From Chloromonas sp. AAM2 (taxonomy: Eukaryota > Chlorophyta > Chlorophyceae > Chlamydomonadales > Chlamydomonadaceae), in NCBI GenBank assembly GCA_004335635.1, contig QAXH01002948.1, forward strand, positions 1 to 15,726: a stretch of DNA of 15,726 nt, read 5' to 3'. Position 1 is the stretch's first letter. Every line of letters starts with the position of its first letter. Made by a program: the position numbers and the translations under genes. Positions 1 to 11,600 of the stretch are shown piece by piece. The notes below the pieces were generated by a model that saw only the letters and a program-made list of their open reading frames with translations, made no database searches and was not told the origin of the DNA.

Positions 1-31
1 CAACACCGGTTCTAGTGGTATTGATAGGAAC

Positions 32-90
32 TGTCCCAGAACTGGCAAACTTCTTTTTTTTTGTAAACTTCTTTTTTTTGCAAACTTCTT
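32..90. repeat. T-rich tandem units, left arm of a long-range inverted repeat
   Basis: Three consecutive units follow the pattern G(C/T)AAACTTC plus a T run: 45-62, 63-79 and a truncated 80-90. Bases 32-62, which include the first unit, match the reverse complement of 14130-14160 perfectly over 31 bases. The two sites are about 14 kb apart and enclose both genes. This could be the end of a dispersed element with a homopolymer tail. The flanks outside the 31 bases do not match, so no complete element is visible in this window. Confidence 0.7.
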
Positions 91-842
91 ACTGTGGCTG
101 TAGTAATATTCGGAACGATATGTCAGACAGAGACAGAGAAGTCAGACAGACATGTCAGTTTTTTTTGGAGGGACGGTTGCCTTACCCTGCCATAATAGGG
201 CAGTTAGGTAGAGTGAGATGAACAATTGTTGAGCAGGGCTTCCCAGGGCATGTCAAACAACTCAAGCCACAGGCAAGTACAGCAGGTGCTCAAATCATTC
301 TACGGACCCATCATGGGGTGCCATTCCCCTTGCAGTCAAGCCCTACAGGATTATCGGATACTGGGCGATTCTCAATAGGGCATGTCACTGTAGAGTGAGA
401 TGTCCCTGCCACAGAAGCTCCGTTTCACTTCTTTGTCTGCGAATGTGCACATGCTCACAGACCTGGTCGCAATTCGGGTTGAAGAAGGCAGTTGAATGAG
501 CGGCTGCCACAATATGCATTATACAACTACACATCCCGTTCGGTTGACCCAGTTGTGTCCCTTTCTTGTGCCATTTTGGCATGAACTGTGTTGTTCTATT
601 GAGCAGGCCTGACCGTTGTGCAGTCCTTGTTCTTGTTCACACGAAAGCTGCTGGCAACATGAACGCTTCATCGTGCACAAAGAACAAAAGGCAAGGCACC
701 TGGCATTCTCGCGGAATTCAAAGCAGCAATGAATACATGCTAGTAAGCCAAGATTGATCTGCATCATACTTGGTACGTAACCAGCCTCCCAAGCGCATTG
801 TTTATGCCATAAATGCAGTGCACGTGCCTTTATTCCATGGCA

Positions 843-847
843 TTACA
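843..847 (-). terminator. Candidate TGTAA polyadenylation signal of SPC25
   Basis: On the minus strand this reads TGTAA, the polyadenylation signal usual in chlorophyte green algae. It lies about 136 bases past the SPC25 stop codon, a reasonable 3' UTR length. A five-base match is weak evidence, and no transcript end can be seen from the genome alone. Confidence 0.35.
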
Positions 848-982
848 CGCGCAGAGGCGAGTATTGGTGCATCTCCTTGGCTTGTCACGGTGGTTGAGTT
901 GCTGCCTGCACTCATGCTCAAACTGCCGCCACAACTCAGTTCTTGTGGTTGTTACGTGCCAGTTGGCAAGACAGAGTACTGC

Positions 983-2250
983 TCAGTCGTGCATAGCCAA
1001 AGCCTGGAACTCTCGTCTTAGCCCAACCAAGAAAGGGGAAAACTGGTTGTTCCTGTTGAGCTGTTCCACCAGCTCAGGCAGGTTGGCCACGGACGGACTG
1101 CACCTCGTGACTGCAAGGAACAATAAAATGACGTACACTGGACTGGTGATGTGGCCTGTAGCTGCAGCATTAGTGTTGCTGGACGGACTCAAATAGCAGG
1201 CGCATGCATGTGCTGCACACCTGTGTATGTGTTGTCTGCGGTGATGCGCACATGGACCTGGAATGAACGCTCCGGATCTCGGCGGTCAATTTGCGTCATG
1301 CACAGCTTCAGCTCCCCTGCAAGGACGTGCAGGCAATGTTGCGGACACCTTGGCTGCCTTCATCGTGAACTGGTGCTGTTGTCCTAGGACAGGGCAGACG
1401 GACCAGCGTGTGACATATTACCGTTTGCTGCCGTCTTGAATTGCAAACCAAAACGCTCGGCGTAGACACTGATGTCTTGTTTCAGCAGGTCAAGGCGGCG
1501 TGTTCTCTTGACCTCCTCCGCATGAGCATCTGTGCAAACAGCAACCCAAGCTCGGTAGCTTTGTTGCCAGTGAAAATGCTTGTGCGTGTTGCATACCTCG
1601 CAGTTCTATGCATGAAACTTTGCTGCACGATTCCCTGATTCCCTGGCCAAGCTCTCCAGATTCCCTGGCCAGACGCTCACCTGATTCCCTGGCCAAGCAC
1701 TCCACCTCTTGATCATGGAGTGAGTCTTGTAGGACATCCAACTGCCGCTTGACTGTGTCCTGCTCACTGTGCACTGTGGATGAGGCTGCCTGCAGCTCGG
1801 CTAATTGCTGCTTCTCCTCAACAAGGCCTGCAAGGGAGAACAGGCGGAAAGCCTGTGAGTACGATTCTGGGTGGTCTCCAGCAGACATCACTCCTCACTG
1901 CACAGTGTGTGCAATGCTCCGATGTAAGCCTTGCTTAATGGTGATTGCAGCCTGAATGCAGAAGGCACTCACGTTGCTTCAGGTCGTCCACGGCTACAAA
2001 GAGCTTCTTCTGAGTTGTTCTGAGGCCTTGTAGCATGTCTGCAGCCAGCAAGAGCATGTGGCCATTCATGTCTGACCCATTGCCAGCTGCAATTGACTGC
2101 TGCATGTGACAAAGGCAGACCTGAGCTGTCTTGCATCTTCTCCGCATGCTGGTCCTTGAGGTCTGTTGCTTCGCCCTGCCTCTTCGCTGCCCAGCTGTCT
2201 AACTGGGCTTTTACGCCCTGTAGCTCTCTCTCCAGTTGTGCGAGGTCCAT
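983..2250 (-). CDS. SPC25: Kinetochore protein Spc25 (Ndc80 complex), six exons, 224 aa
   Basis: Exons (minus strand, in order): 2250-2121, 2038-1973, 1827-1681, 1529-1422, 1316-1221 and 1110-983. They sum to 675 bases, 224 codons plus TGA. All five introns are GT-AG and all are phase 1, which strongly supports the model. Residues 1 to about 130 are an Ala/Glu/Gln/Lys-rich coiled coil. Residues from about 135 are globular, with YAERFGLQF, then MTQIDRRDPERSFQVHV, then NTYTVTRCSPSV, then LVEQLNRNNQFSPF and a final LRREFQAL. This order is the Spc25 C-terminal domain signature: the Tyr-x4-LGL entry, the F/M-T-x-ID strand, the xYxV strand, the LN-x-TNxFSxF helix and the terminal RxxF. The family role is to pair with Spc24 and anchor the Ndc80 complex to the inner kinetochore. 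The ATG at 2250 follows an in-frame TAA, and the length equals that of the human protein. The N-terminal coil is poorly conserved, so an extra 5' exon cannot be excluded. Confidence 0.88.
1629..1698 (-). repeat. Repeated exon-3 end and splice-donor neighbourhood in SPC25
   Basis: The phrase gattccctggcc recurs at 1637-1648, 1659-1670 and 1683-1694, with a further partial gattccct at 1629-1636. The copies at 1635-1652 and 1681-1698 are identical over 18 bases. On the coding (minus) strand the last copy is the end of exon 3 followed by the real donor GTGAGC at 1680. The other copies lie inside intron 3 and lack a GT at the equivalent place. The array probably arose by local tandem duplication across an exon-intron boundary. 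Confidence 0.8.
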
Positions 2251-2648
2251 GTTGCGTATTGCAGGCGTTCGGGTGGCTGCAGAGAACTGTTATCGTCACT
2301 GTAGGCTCCAACTGATGCGCGGAAGATTTGAAAAGATGAGCGGTGCGTTTCTGAGCAACCGTTTCCTGCCCGTGCGCACATCGCCCCCGGCAATCCGCCT
2401 CACACGTCCTTGTAATCGGCAGTGGCTCTGGGCTTTGTTGTGGCTATGTTCGCGGAGCCGCCCGCCATTCACTAGGGCTTTAGCGCACGGCGCTGCACAG
2501 AAGCCGTGTTTCCTTGGCGAGCCCACAGTCAGGATCACCTCGTGCAAACGGCTTCTACATTTCGCATGATACGTTAAAAGCCAATTCGCACTCAAGTGGC
2601 CGGGAAGACATGACTCGTTAAAACACCAGCCGAGTACAAGCGAGCAAC
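2251..2648. promoter_or_regulatory. Shared 5' region between divergent SPC25 and myosin XI
   Basis: The two start codons face away from each other with 398 bases between them, so both 5' UTRs and promoters must fit here unless a gene has upstream non-coding exons. No reading frame here looks coding. I see no clear TATA box near a plausible start. The segment tttagcgc near 2470 differs at one position from an E2F-type site, which would suit a cell-cycle gene, but one such match is weak. Confidence 0.55.
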
Positions 2649-5600
2649 ATGGGCTCGAGCGACACGCACACAGTAGGCTCAAGGGTATGGATAAAGGATG
2701 ATGCAGAGAGCTGGCAGAAGGCCGAGGTGCTCCGTGTTGAGGATGGAGGTGCCTTGGTGGTCAAGACTGAGCGAGGAGAGGAGGTCAAGGCCAAGCCCGA
2801 TGACCTTCCTCTTCAAAATCCAGATGCACGGGGCGTTGAGGTAGGCATGCCAGCTTATGGAGCAAGGGAGCCATCCGCAGTAGCTCGTCTCGAGGCAGTT
2901 GCGTATGACAGGTGGCCGGGTCACCAAGAACAGTGGCTTGCTGCTTCCAGGACATGACGGCTTTGTCCTATCTCCACGAGCCCGGAGTACTTTGGAACTT
3001 AAAGGCTCGCTACAGCGTCGATGATATCTACACGTACACAGGCACAATCTTGATCGCTGTTAACCCCTTTGCTGGTCTACCCCATCTTTATGGTTCTCAC
3101 ATGATGGACCAATACCGGGGTGTGGATTTGGGAGAGCTGTCACCCCACGTCTATGCCATTGCTGACTCTGCTTATCGTCAGATGCGCAAGGAGTGGAAGG
3201 GTCAATCAATCCTGGTGAGATGCAGCATGCACAGGTCCGTGACAGCAGCGTACAGCCCGAATCACGTAGAGGCATGTGGGGCTCTGGCAGCTTACAGTGC
3301 ATGCCATTGGTGTGGCAGGCATGCCATTGGTGCGGGACGAATGTGTGTTTCTGCAGGTCAGCGGAGAGTCTGGTGCGGGCAAAACTGAGACCAGCAAACT
3401 GATCATGAAGTACCTGGCCTACATGGGCGGCTATTCTGATTCTGGTGAAGCCAGTGGCAGTGGACGCAGTGTGGAGGAACAGGTGTGAGATGTGGCAGGC
3501 AGGTTGACCTGTTGAGATAGCAGCCAAACAAGCACAAGATGTCTGATTGCGACAGCTGCACTGGCTTATGTGTGGGGCCAGATGAACACAGTGGCCAAGT
3601 CATGCAAATGTGCTTGCAAGCCATACAGCCTGTCAATCAGTAGTGTCACATTGGACGCCAGTCATCATGTGTTGAGCAATGTGGCATGGGCCTGTAGCTG
3701 GCGGTACCAACTCTGCACGCAGCGTACTCACATGCAATGCAGGCAGGTCATGTGATTTAGTCAAGTGAGCATGATGTGCATGTGTGGCGGTGTTTAAAAT
3801 AGGCATGGGTTAGTCTTGCACGGTCAACTTGGTGGTTCGTTCTTTTCGCACGGCAGGTGCTGGAGTCCAACCCACTGCTTGAGGCTTTCGGCAATGCCAA
3901 GACTGTGCGCAACGATAACAGCTCTCGGTTTGGTAAATATGTGGAGATCAACTTCAACAAGCAGGGTGTGATTTCGGGTGCAGCCATCCGCACTTACCTG
4001 CTGGAGAAGAGCCGCGTTGTGTCAGTGAACAATCCCGAGCGCAACTACCACATCTTCTATCAAGTGAGCATCAGGCTCAGATGTGGGACAGAATGCCTGC
4101 TGTTCAGGACACAGCTCAGCTTGCGCACACACCACGCTGCTGTCAAACCAGCTTCATCTGCTGTTCATGCAAAGCAGTACACCTGCCTGACATTGCTGCC
4201 TGCGCAAATGAGACATAATGCTTGGAGCTCAGCCGTGTCAGCTGTGTGTATGTGCATGATCATAATCGCAGCTTTGTGAAGGCGCTACAGTGGAGGAGCG
4301 CAGCAAGTGGAAGCTCACACAGGCACAGGATTACCACTATCTCAATCAGAGCACATGCGTCTCGTTGCCAGGTGTTAACAATGCAGAGGAGTACAAGGTG
4401 AGACTGATTGCCGCACGGCAGTAGGGCGCGTTCCTGAGCTAACCAGCCCAGCCGGCCAGGGCACAGCACACATGGCTGAAGCAACTCAAGACGGAGCACA
4501 GCAGCTGAAGTAGAATCGAGCGACCGGCATTGCAGCAGTGGAGCCAGGGTGGTAGATGCAAGCACACGACAGCCAGGCCAGAGCTCTCACTACATGAAGA
4601 GGAAGATACATGCAAGGGTTGTGCAAACAGGTTACAGTCCATGAGAGCCTGAGGCATGCTCGCTATCAGCCCTTTAGCAGGCCCGCCAGCTCTTGTGTGG
4701 CATGAGCAATGCGCTGTCCGGCTGTGAACTGTTTTCACCTGTCAACCATGCGTTCTCAGAGGACCATTCTGGCCATGACTCGTGTTGGCATTCCTGCCGC
4801 GGACCGCGATGCCATCTTCTGCACGGTGGCTGCCATCCTGCACCTGGGCAATGTCACATTCAAGACGGGAGCAGATGAGTCATCACAACCAGCAGATGCA
4901 AAGTCCGAGACACATCTTGCTGCCGCGGGTGCGTGGTGGCAGCCTTTGGCCGCTGAGCTGGGGTGAAAACCGCTCCTGTTGCACGACAGCTGCTTGTCCA
5001 GTGTCATCATACCGAGTACTGATAGTCAAGTGTGTGTCCACTCTCCCCCCCCCCGCCCATGTACTTGCAGCGGAGTTGCTGGGTGTCCCCGCTAATGGCC
5101 TGCAGCACGCCCTGACCACGCGCACCCGACAGACGCCTGATGGGCCCATTGTCAGCCCACTGGATGCCAAGGCAGCCACAGAGAACCGTGACTCCCTGGC
5201 CAAGATCATTTACTCCAAGGTCAGGCTGGACGTAGCAGAGCCCGCAGCAGGTTTCTTGTCGCTGCATTGAACCAGGATAAGACCGGCGCCGCGCTCCCGT
5301 GCAACATGCTGTCATGAGCGCAGGCGAGACGGGAACGAGCGCAGGCGAGACGGGAGGAAATTGATCAGCAGACTGGCTAATTATTGTCACCTTGCCTACA
5401 CATCTGCAGATGTTTGACTGGTTGGTGGCGCGCATCAACGCTGCCATTGGAGAGGACCTGAACTGTGCAGCCAGTGTGGGCGTACTGGACATCTATGGCT
5501 TTGAGTCGTTCACAAACAACGACTTTGAGCAGGTGGGCGCTTGGCTCAGCATGAACACCACAAGCAGTGTGCCAGTGTACACGGACAGCTAGGTTGCGTC

Positions 5601-8600
5601 ATGCCTGCCTGCCTCCGGCCGCCGTGATGCTTACTTGATGCATCGCATTTTTATAGGCCTGGTTTTGAAAACATTCTCGTGTCACGTACCCTGCATGGTT
5701 GTGCAGTTGTGTCAATTCACGGGACAGTTCTGTTTACAATGCATTGCAACTGGCATGGAGCAACATGTACTGGCATTGAATGAAGCAACATGTACATACC
5801 TTGCGTGGACGCACGCAGTTGTGCATCAACCTGGCCAATGAGAAGCTGCAGCAGCACTTCAACCAGCACGTGTTCAAGATGGAGCAGGCAGAGTACGAGA
5901 AGGAGAAGATCGACTGGTCGTACATCGAGGTGAGCAAGTGCCGCACAAGACGCTGGTAAAACGTCGGTGGTCGGCATACCCAAGGTAGCACACACATAAC
6001 GGATCGCCAGGTTGTCAGCAGAATACCACTGGCTGAGTGCTTGCTTTGCTGCCAGTCTTGCGTAACGAAATGTAGCAATGATGATGTGGCATGTTTCCAT
6101 TGTGTGCAGTTCGTGGACAACCAGGACGTGCTGGATTTGATCGAGGGCAAGATGGGCGTTTTGGATCTGCTGGATGAGCAATGCAGGTGAGAGGGCGATG
6201 CCACAGAACAGATGCACTCTGCAGCACCGTTGCGGTACCTCTCAAGTTGCAACCGCTTCTATGTCACTTAAAATCAGAATTCTCACAGGGACACGAAACG
6301 AATGGCAAATGTCTACCGACACCACTTCATCAGCAGGCAGGTCAGTAAAAATGTCCGCCAGCACAAATGCAGACACAAAGCATGATTTGAGAATTCTCCT
6401 TTGCATCACAGATTCCCTACCTCCACCGGGGCTGATTTGGCACAGAAGCTCTACACTACAGGCACATGCAAGGATTCCAAGCGCTTCACAAAGCCCAAGC
6501 GATCTACCACGGCCTTCACCATTGACCACTATGCGGGCGATGTCACGTACGAGACAGCTAACTTCCTGGTTAGTCGAGCTTCCAACGGCACATGCTTTGG
6601 TTTTGTCATGCCTGTTGATGCCCATCCCGTAGTGCTCAGCATGCTTGAATGTGACACTGTTGCCCTTGCCTCGTGTCAAGCCGTGATTCTCTGGAATGGT
6701 TACGTTTGAGTTGGGCATAAGATTAAGTAATGGGGTTGGGTTGTGTTTGAACGCAGGACAAGAACAAGGACTTTGTGGTGGCTGAGCACCAGATGCTTCT
6801 AGGCAGCTCCACCACGGCGTACATAGCACAGCTCTTCTATGAGGCACCTGACCCAGGTGGGAGGCAGTTGCGGTGATTGATGTTGCAGTGAGCCCTAGAA
6901 GCACATGCTCCTGAGTGTCGCAAACATTGTGATAATAATGCAACAGGCCTCGCTGCGTTGTCACTTGGCAGCAGTTTGTGATTGTTTACGTGCTGTTTGT
7001 CTGCGCAGCTGGCAGCAAAGCCTTCAAGGGCTTCAAGTTCAACTCAGTGGCTTCGCAGTTCAAGAAGCAGCTGGCAGAGCTGATGAAGGCGCTGCAGGTC
7101 ATGGAGCCGCACTACATCCGCTGCATCAAGCCCAACTCAGTCAACAAGCCAAGCGTGTTTGAGAACTCCAACGTGCTGCAGCAGCTGCGATGTGGAGGTG
7201 CGCGTTTCTACAACACTCTGCTTGACATCATCATTGCGCCCGCCATGTCATACAGGTGTTCCCTGAAGCAGGAGCATGGAGCCTGGGTCTAGGTGCACTG
7301 ACCAATGCGTCTGAATCATGCTGCAAGCTGAAGCTTTGTCCTGCATCACCATTCAGGTGTGCTTGAGGCAGTACGCATCAGCTGTGCCGGGTTCCCCAGC
7401 AAGCGGCCGTACGCGGACTTTGTTGATCACTTCTGGCCGCTGGCGCCTGACCTGCTCAAGGACCCCAACTATGACGACAGGGAGGTGACGCGCAACATCA
7501 TCAAGCGCACGGGACTGCCTGCAGATGGGTACCAGCTCGGCACAACCAAGGTGTGAAGCAGCGGATGGAGCATTGCCCTGGCAGCTTTGTCTTATGGTGC
7601 ATGTTCACCGGTTGAATGGGCATGTTACTCGACGCTTGAGGGCATGTGGCTCATTGCCGACAGGTAGCCACTGATGTCTGTTAGTCATGCACACACGCCT
7701 GAGTCTGGTTGTGGCATGCATGTCACGGTGGCTGGTGTGCTGTGCCACTGTTGTGTAGGTGTTTTTGCGCGCTGGCGGCATGGCCGTGTTGGACAAGCTC
7801 CGCACGGATCACATGAACGGCGCAGCTACCATGGTGCAGCGCCACGTGCGTGGCTTTCTGGCAAGGAAGCAGTATCTGCGCATCAAGAGCAGCGCGCTAT
7901 TCCTGCAGTGCGCTGCACGCGCCAGGACTGCACGCAATGTTATTCGTGGTCTTCGACAGCAAAAGGCAGCTCTCGTTGTGCAGGTGCGGAATGGGAATAT
8001 TGATGTGGCCAATCATGGCGGCACGACTTTTGCGTTTGACAAAAGGCTGTGTCAGCTTTCTGGGCCAAATGGATTGTATGCTATTACGGCCGCATTCTCA
8101 AGTAATCATTATAATTGGTCAGTTTTGTTGTCACTTGCCATGTTCCTTGGCGTCCAAAGCGCCTCGTCTTCAAGGTGCCAAATTCTGGTGTGCTTAATCA
8201 TCAACTGCATTTGTGGCGTTTGGATTTCTGCAGACACAATTCCGTGGCTACCTGGCACGCCGCGACTTCAACCACTCCAAGCACCTCATCGAGCGCGTTC
8301 AGGCCATCTGGCGCTGCCGCAACGCACGCGGCAACCTGGACCGCCTGTTCCAGCTGCATGCAGCCCAGGCCATCCAGGCCAGCTGGCGCGCATACATGGC
8401 ACGCAGGCAGCTGTGGCAGCAGCGGGACGCGGCTGCGGCCATTCAGTCAGCATACCGCTGCAGGGTAAGGCCTGCAGACCTGTCCCCAGTTTCATCCTGC
8501 ACATGCAGGCCTCAAGCACATCAAACCGCCTGCTGACGTGGTCTGACATTATCGTTGGTCCATCACTTGCTGGCATAACATAACTGCCGGTTGCATGGCG

Positions 8601-11600
8601 GTTTGTTACAGCATTGTGCTATGTTTATTTATCTGAGCTGTTGCCTTGCTTTGTATTTCCACAGCTGGCCATCCGGGAGTTGCGGCGCCTGCGCCAGGAG
8701 GCGCGTGAGGGCACGCGGCTTTTGGAAGACAAGAAGGTGCTGGAGGCCAAGCTGGCAGAGCTGCAGGCCACCCTGGCGGTGGTGCAGGACCAGAGGAACG
8801 AGCTGCGGCAGCAGGTAAGCGCTGGCAGAGCAAACGGTGTAGCACTTTGTGGCCCAGATTAGACGCCAGCCCATAACGTGGCATGGCTGGTGTGGGGGGT
8901 GGGGGCGGGGTACATCGAATTGCCTAGCTGCAACTTGTGGCAACCGTGTCAACAGGCAGACAAGGAGCGCATACAAAGCACTTGTAGTCTGAAGGGTTGT
9001 CGCTGACTGTGAGTTGTTTGTGTGCAGGTCAAGGACGACAAAAGCGCCATGCAGGCAATGGAGGCCAAGCTGCAGGAGGTGGCCAACGAACGCGAAGAGC
9101 TGGCGGCGGCGGCAGCAGCGGCGGTGGCGGTTGCAGAGCTTCAGCAGGAGAAGGATGCACGCCTGGCAGTTGAGAAGGTGCGCCAAGTACGGGCAGGGGC
9201 TGTGTGATTCAACTTGACAACAGGACCAGTAAAACCCAATCGTGCAGTCCATGCTAGTGTTAGCAGCCCAGGTAATAAGTGAAGCCTTTAAATGCTGGCA
9301 TGACATACTTAAGAGCTGTTGGCGCCACCGGTTTTGTAAGAGAAATCTTACAATTTATGGTTTTGCAGGAGGTGGAGTCTTTGATGGTACAAATGGCTGC
9401 TGCAGCGGAAGCTGCCGCCAAGAAGCAAGCAGACTTGGAAAAGAAGCTCAACACTGCACAGGTGACTAACCTTGGGCTTATAGCATCCATCAAGGCACTC
9501 GTATTCACTCTTGCATGACTGTCTACAGGCAAGCAGTGCATCAGTGCGGCATGTTGGACCTCATCATAGTACTTGTAATCATACCCTCCAATCCCGTGTG
9601 GGAGGCATGATAGTACAGTGAGGTGGATGGCCGTGGAGTACTGGTTGCAATATGATATGACGTTGCTCTGGATGATTGCCAGTTGACCGCAATGTCAATC
9701 CGCCGCAGTCAAAGGCAGGCAAGAACTGGTTCGGCGGGGCTCATTGCCCATTGTGCTTGCAGGACTACATCCAGCGACAGTTGACCGAGCGACAGGACAT
9801 CGAGAAGAAGTTCCATGCCATGAAGGACGACCTTATTACACGCCTGCAGAACGCATGCTCTCAGAGAGATGAGGCTCGAGGAAATGTGGGTCACACCAAG
9901 CGCCTGATGTATTGTTTGCTGCTGTTCGGTCCTTTCTGCAGGCCAGGCAAAGCAGCACACAGGCCAGGCGCTACATACAGGAATAGCACCTGGCGGTTTC
10001 ACACAAGCTGCAGAACCAAACATGTCCAGTTTTGATGCAGCTTATGAACTGGGCTGTGCAGGTGCTCGAACTTCAAAACGAGCTTGAGAAGCAGCGCGAG
10101 GCGCTTGCCAGCAAGGAGCACGCGCTGGCAGTGGCCGCGGCAGCCATCCCCACCACACCCATGGGCAACGGCGCCCCAACGGCCGCCAACACGCCCTCAC
10201 TGGCCAACATCCAGCGCGCCATGCCTGGGTATGCCACCAGCGTCAAGGGCATGTTCGACAACCTGACCAGCAGCATGGGCCTGGCGCAGCAGGGGACACC
10301 CCAGTCTGCTACAAGGGGCATGGACGAGACAGGGTGGGTGGAAGGCGCTCGGACTGCTGGCTGTCCGCAGGCCCCAGTCAGCCTGATGCTGTATGGTTGA
10401 CTTTCCGGCAGGCTCGAGTATAAGCCACATGCGTGTAGCCCCTTGGCTGATGTCCTGGTCTTATTGGAGCTGTTGGCTGCACACAAAGGCAAAGCTGACC
10501 TGCATACCTGAGCCGGATTACCTGAGGTGAGCTGCATTCGCCGTGGTGCAGGAGAAGCCCCGCCACGCCCCACATGGCCACCACACCATCTGCTGCGGCT
10601 GAGAGTGAGGTTGAGCGCAAGGCCAGGGAAATGCAGGCCAAGGCGCTGGCACAGCAGCAGGTGAGGCTAGGGCCAGCGCAGCTGGAGCATATAAGAGGCA
10701 ATATACAACATTATCGACTTTGCCAGAGACTTCGACTAACGCATGTCTTGACTTCAACTGCACTCAAATGACCATCACATGGCATCAGCAGGCTTAGGGT
10801 TGTGGCAGGTTCCACCAGACTTGATTTGCAGTAGTGTGCATCACCAGCACACATGACTAAAAGCACCTCATGTCCTATTCGGCTCAGGAGCGGCGCAAGG
10901 CCGAGGAAGAGCGGTTGCTGAACGCCCTCTCTTCGCCCCTGGGCCTGCACAAGGGACGGCCTGTCGCGGCGCTGCTGGTGTTCCGCTCGTGCCTGCACTG
11001 GCGCTCCTTCCAGGCGGATCGAACCACGCTCTTTGACCGCATCATCGGGGTCATTGGGTCGCAGATTGAAAAGCAGCAGGATGACAACGCATTCCTGTCC
11101 TACTGGTGCGCAGTTATCCAGGGCAAGAAAACAAGTTGCAGACCAGCAAACAAAGAGTGCTGGTTCACTGTGTGTGACATGCTGCATCGGATGCTGATAT
11201 GAGCATGGTGAATGCAATTATTGCAATGTTTAGTAGCTGCGGGCAATTATTGGGATGTTTATGATCTGCAGGCTGACCAACACCGTAACCCTCCTTCACC
11301 TGCTGCACAAGAACATCAAGCCCGCCATCAACAACAGCAACAAGGCTCGGCCTGTGGCAAGCGCGGCACGCAACATGTTTGGCAACATCTTCACCGGCAG
11401 GAGCTCATCACTTGCTCATGCAGAGGCCAGCATCCACGGCGGTGGTGTAGGTAAGCATGGTGGTACAAGTCGACCACACAGCGATGTTGGTGTCAAAAAA
11501 GTGAGAAGGCTGCGTGGTTGATTGGCAACAAGATAACAACATGGCGTTGCGAAGTCTGCCACCTAGCTGTGACTGGCAAGGCAACACGCAGTGTGGATGT

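Larger units (their letters stand above)
1..982. other. Intergenic region and probable 3' UTR of the SPC25-like gene
   Basis: No reading frame here resembles a known protein, and no set of exons with good splice sites could be assembled on either strand. The right part lies just downstream of the SPC25 stop codon and is probably its 3' UTR. The left edge carries T-rich repeats. A short phrase, tagagtgagatg, occurs at 210-221 and again at 391-402, each shortly after tagggca, so part of this segment looks like a weak old duplication. I see no other structure. Confidence 0.5.
2649..7821 (+). other. Myosin SH3-like N-terminus and motor domain (residues 1 to about 749)
   Basis: Residues about 9-55 ([14 protein letters not shown] onward) form the SH3-like barrel found at the front of class XI motors. 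The motor opens with [17 protein letters not shown] and contains P-loop GESGAGKT (155-162, Lys161 contacts phosphate). Switch I is NDNSSRFGK (213-221) and switch II is DIYGFE (438-443). The relay region ends [12 protein letters not shown], and [11 protein letters not shown] is at 633-643. [16 protein letters not shown] (660-675) covers the SH2/SH1 helices, and the converter ends [12 protein letters not shown]. All ATPase signature residues are present, so the motor should be active. Loop 2, around [10 protein letters not shown], is short with only a few lysines. Exons 1 to 14 and the start of exon 15 encode this part. Confidence 0.92.

Noticed and set aside
2469..2476. E2F binding site driving cell-cycle expression of SPC25
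   Set aside because: tttagcgc has one mismatch to the consensus, and a single eight-base near match in 398 bases is expected by chance.
2093..2569. 158-residue plus-strand ORF across the SPC25 first exon and the shared promoter
   Set aside because: It is antisense to a well-supported exon, has odd Cys/Arg-rich composition and matches no family.
5041..5060. C-rich tract as a G-quadruplex or regulatory element
   Set aside because: It sits immediately before the exon 7 acceptor and is adequately explained as a polypyrimidine tract.
6242..6964. Long minus-strand ORF (240 residues) opposite the myosin
   Set aside because: It overlaps supported myosin exons 11 and 12 antisense and shows no domain. 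It looks like a shadow of the GC-rich coding strand.
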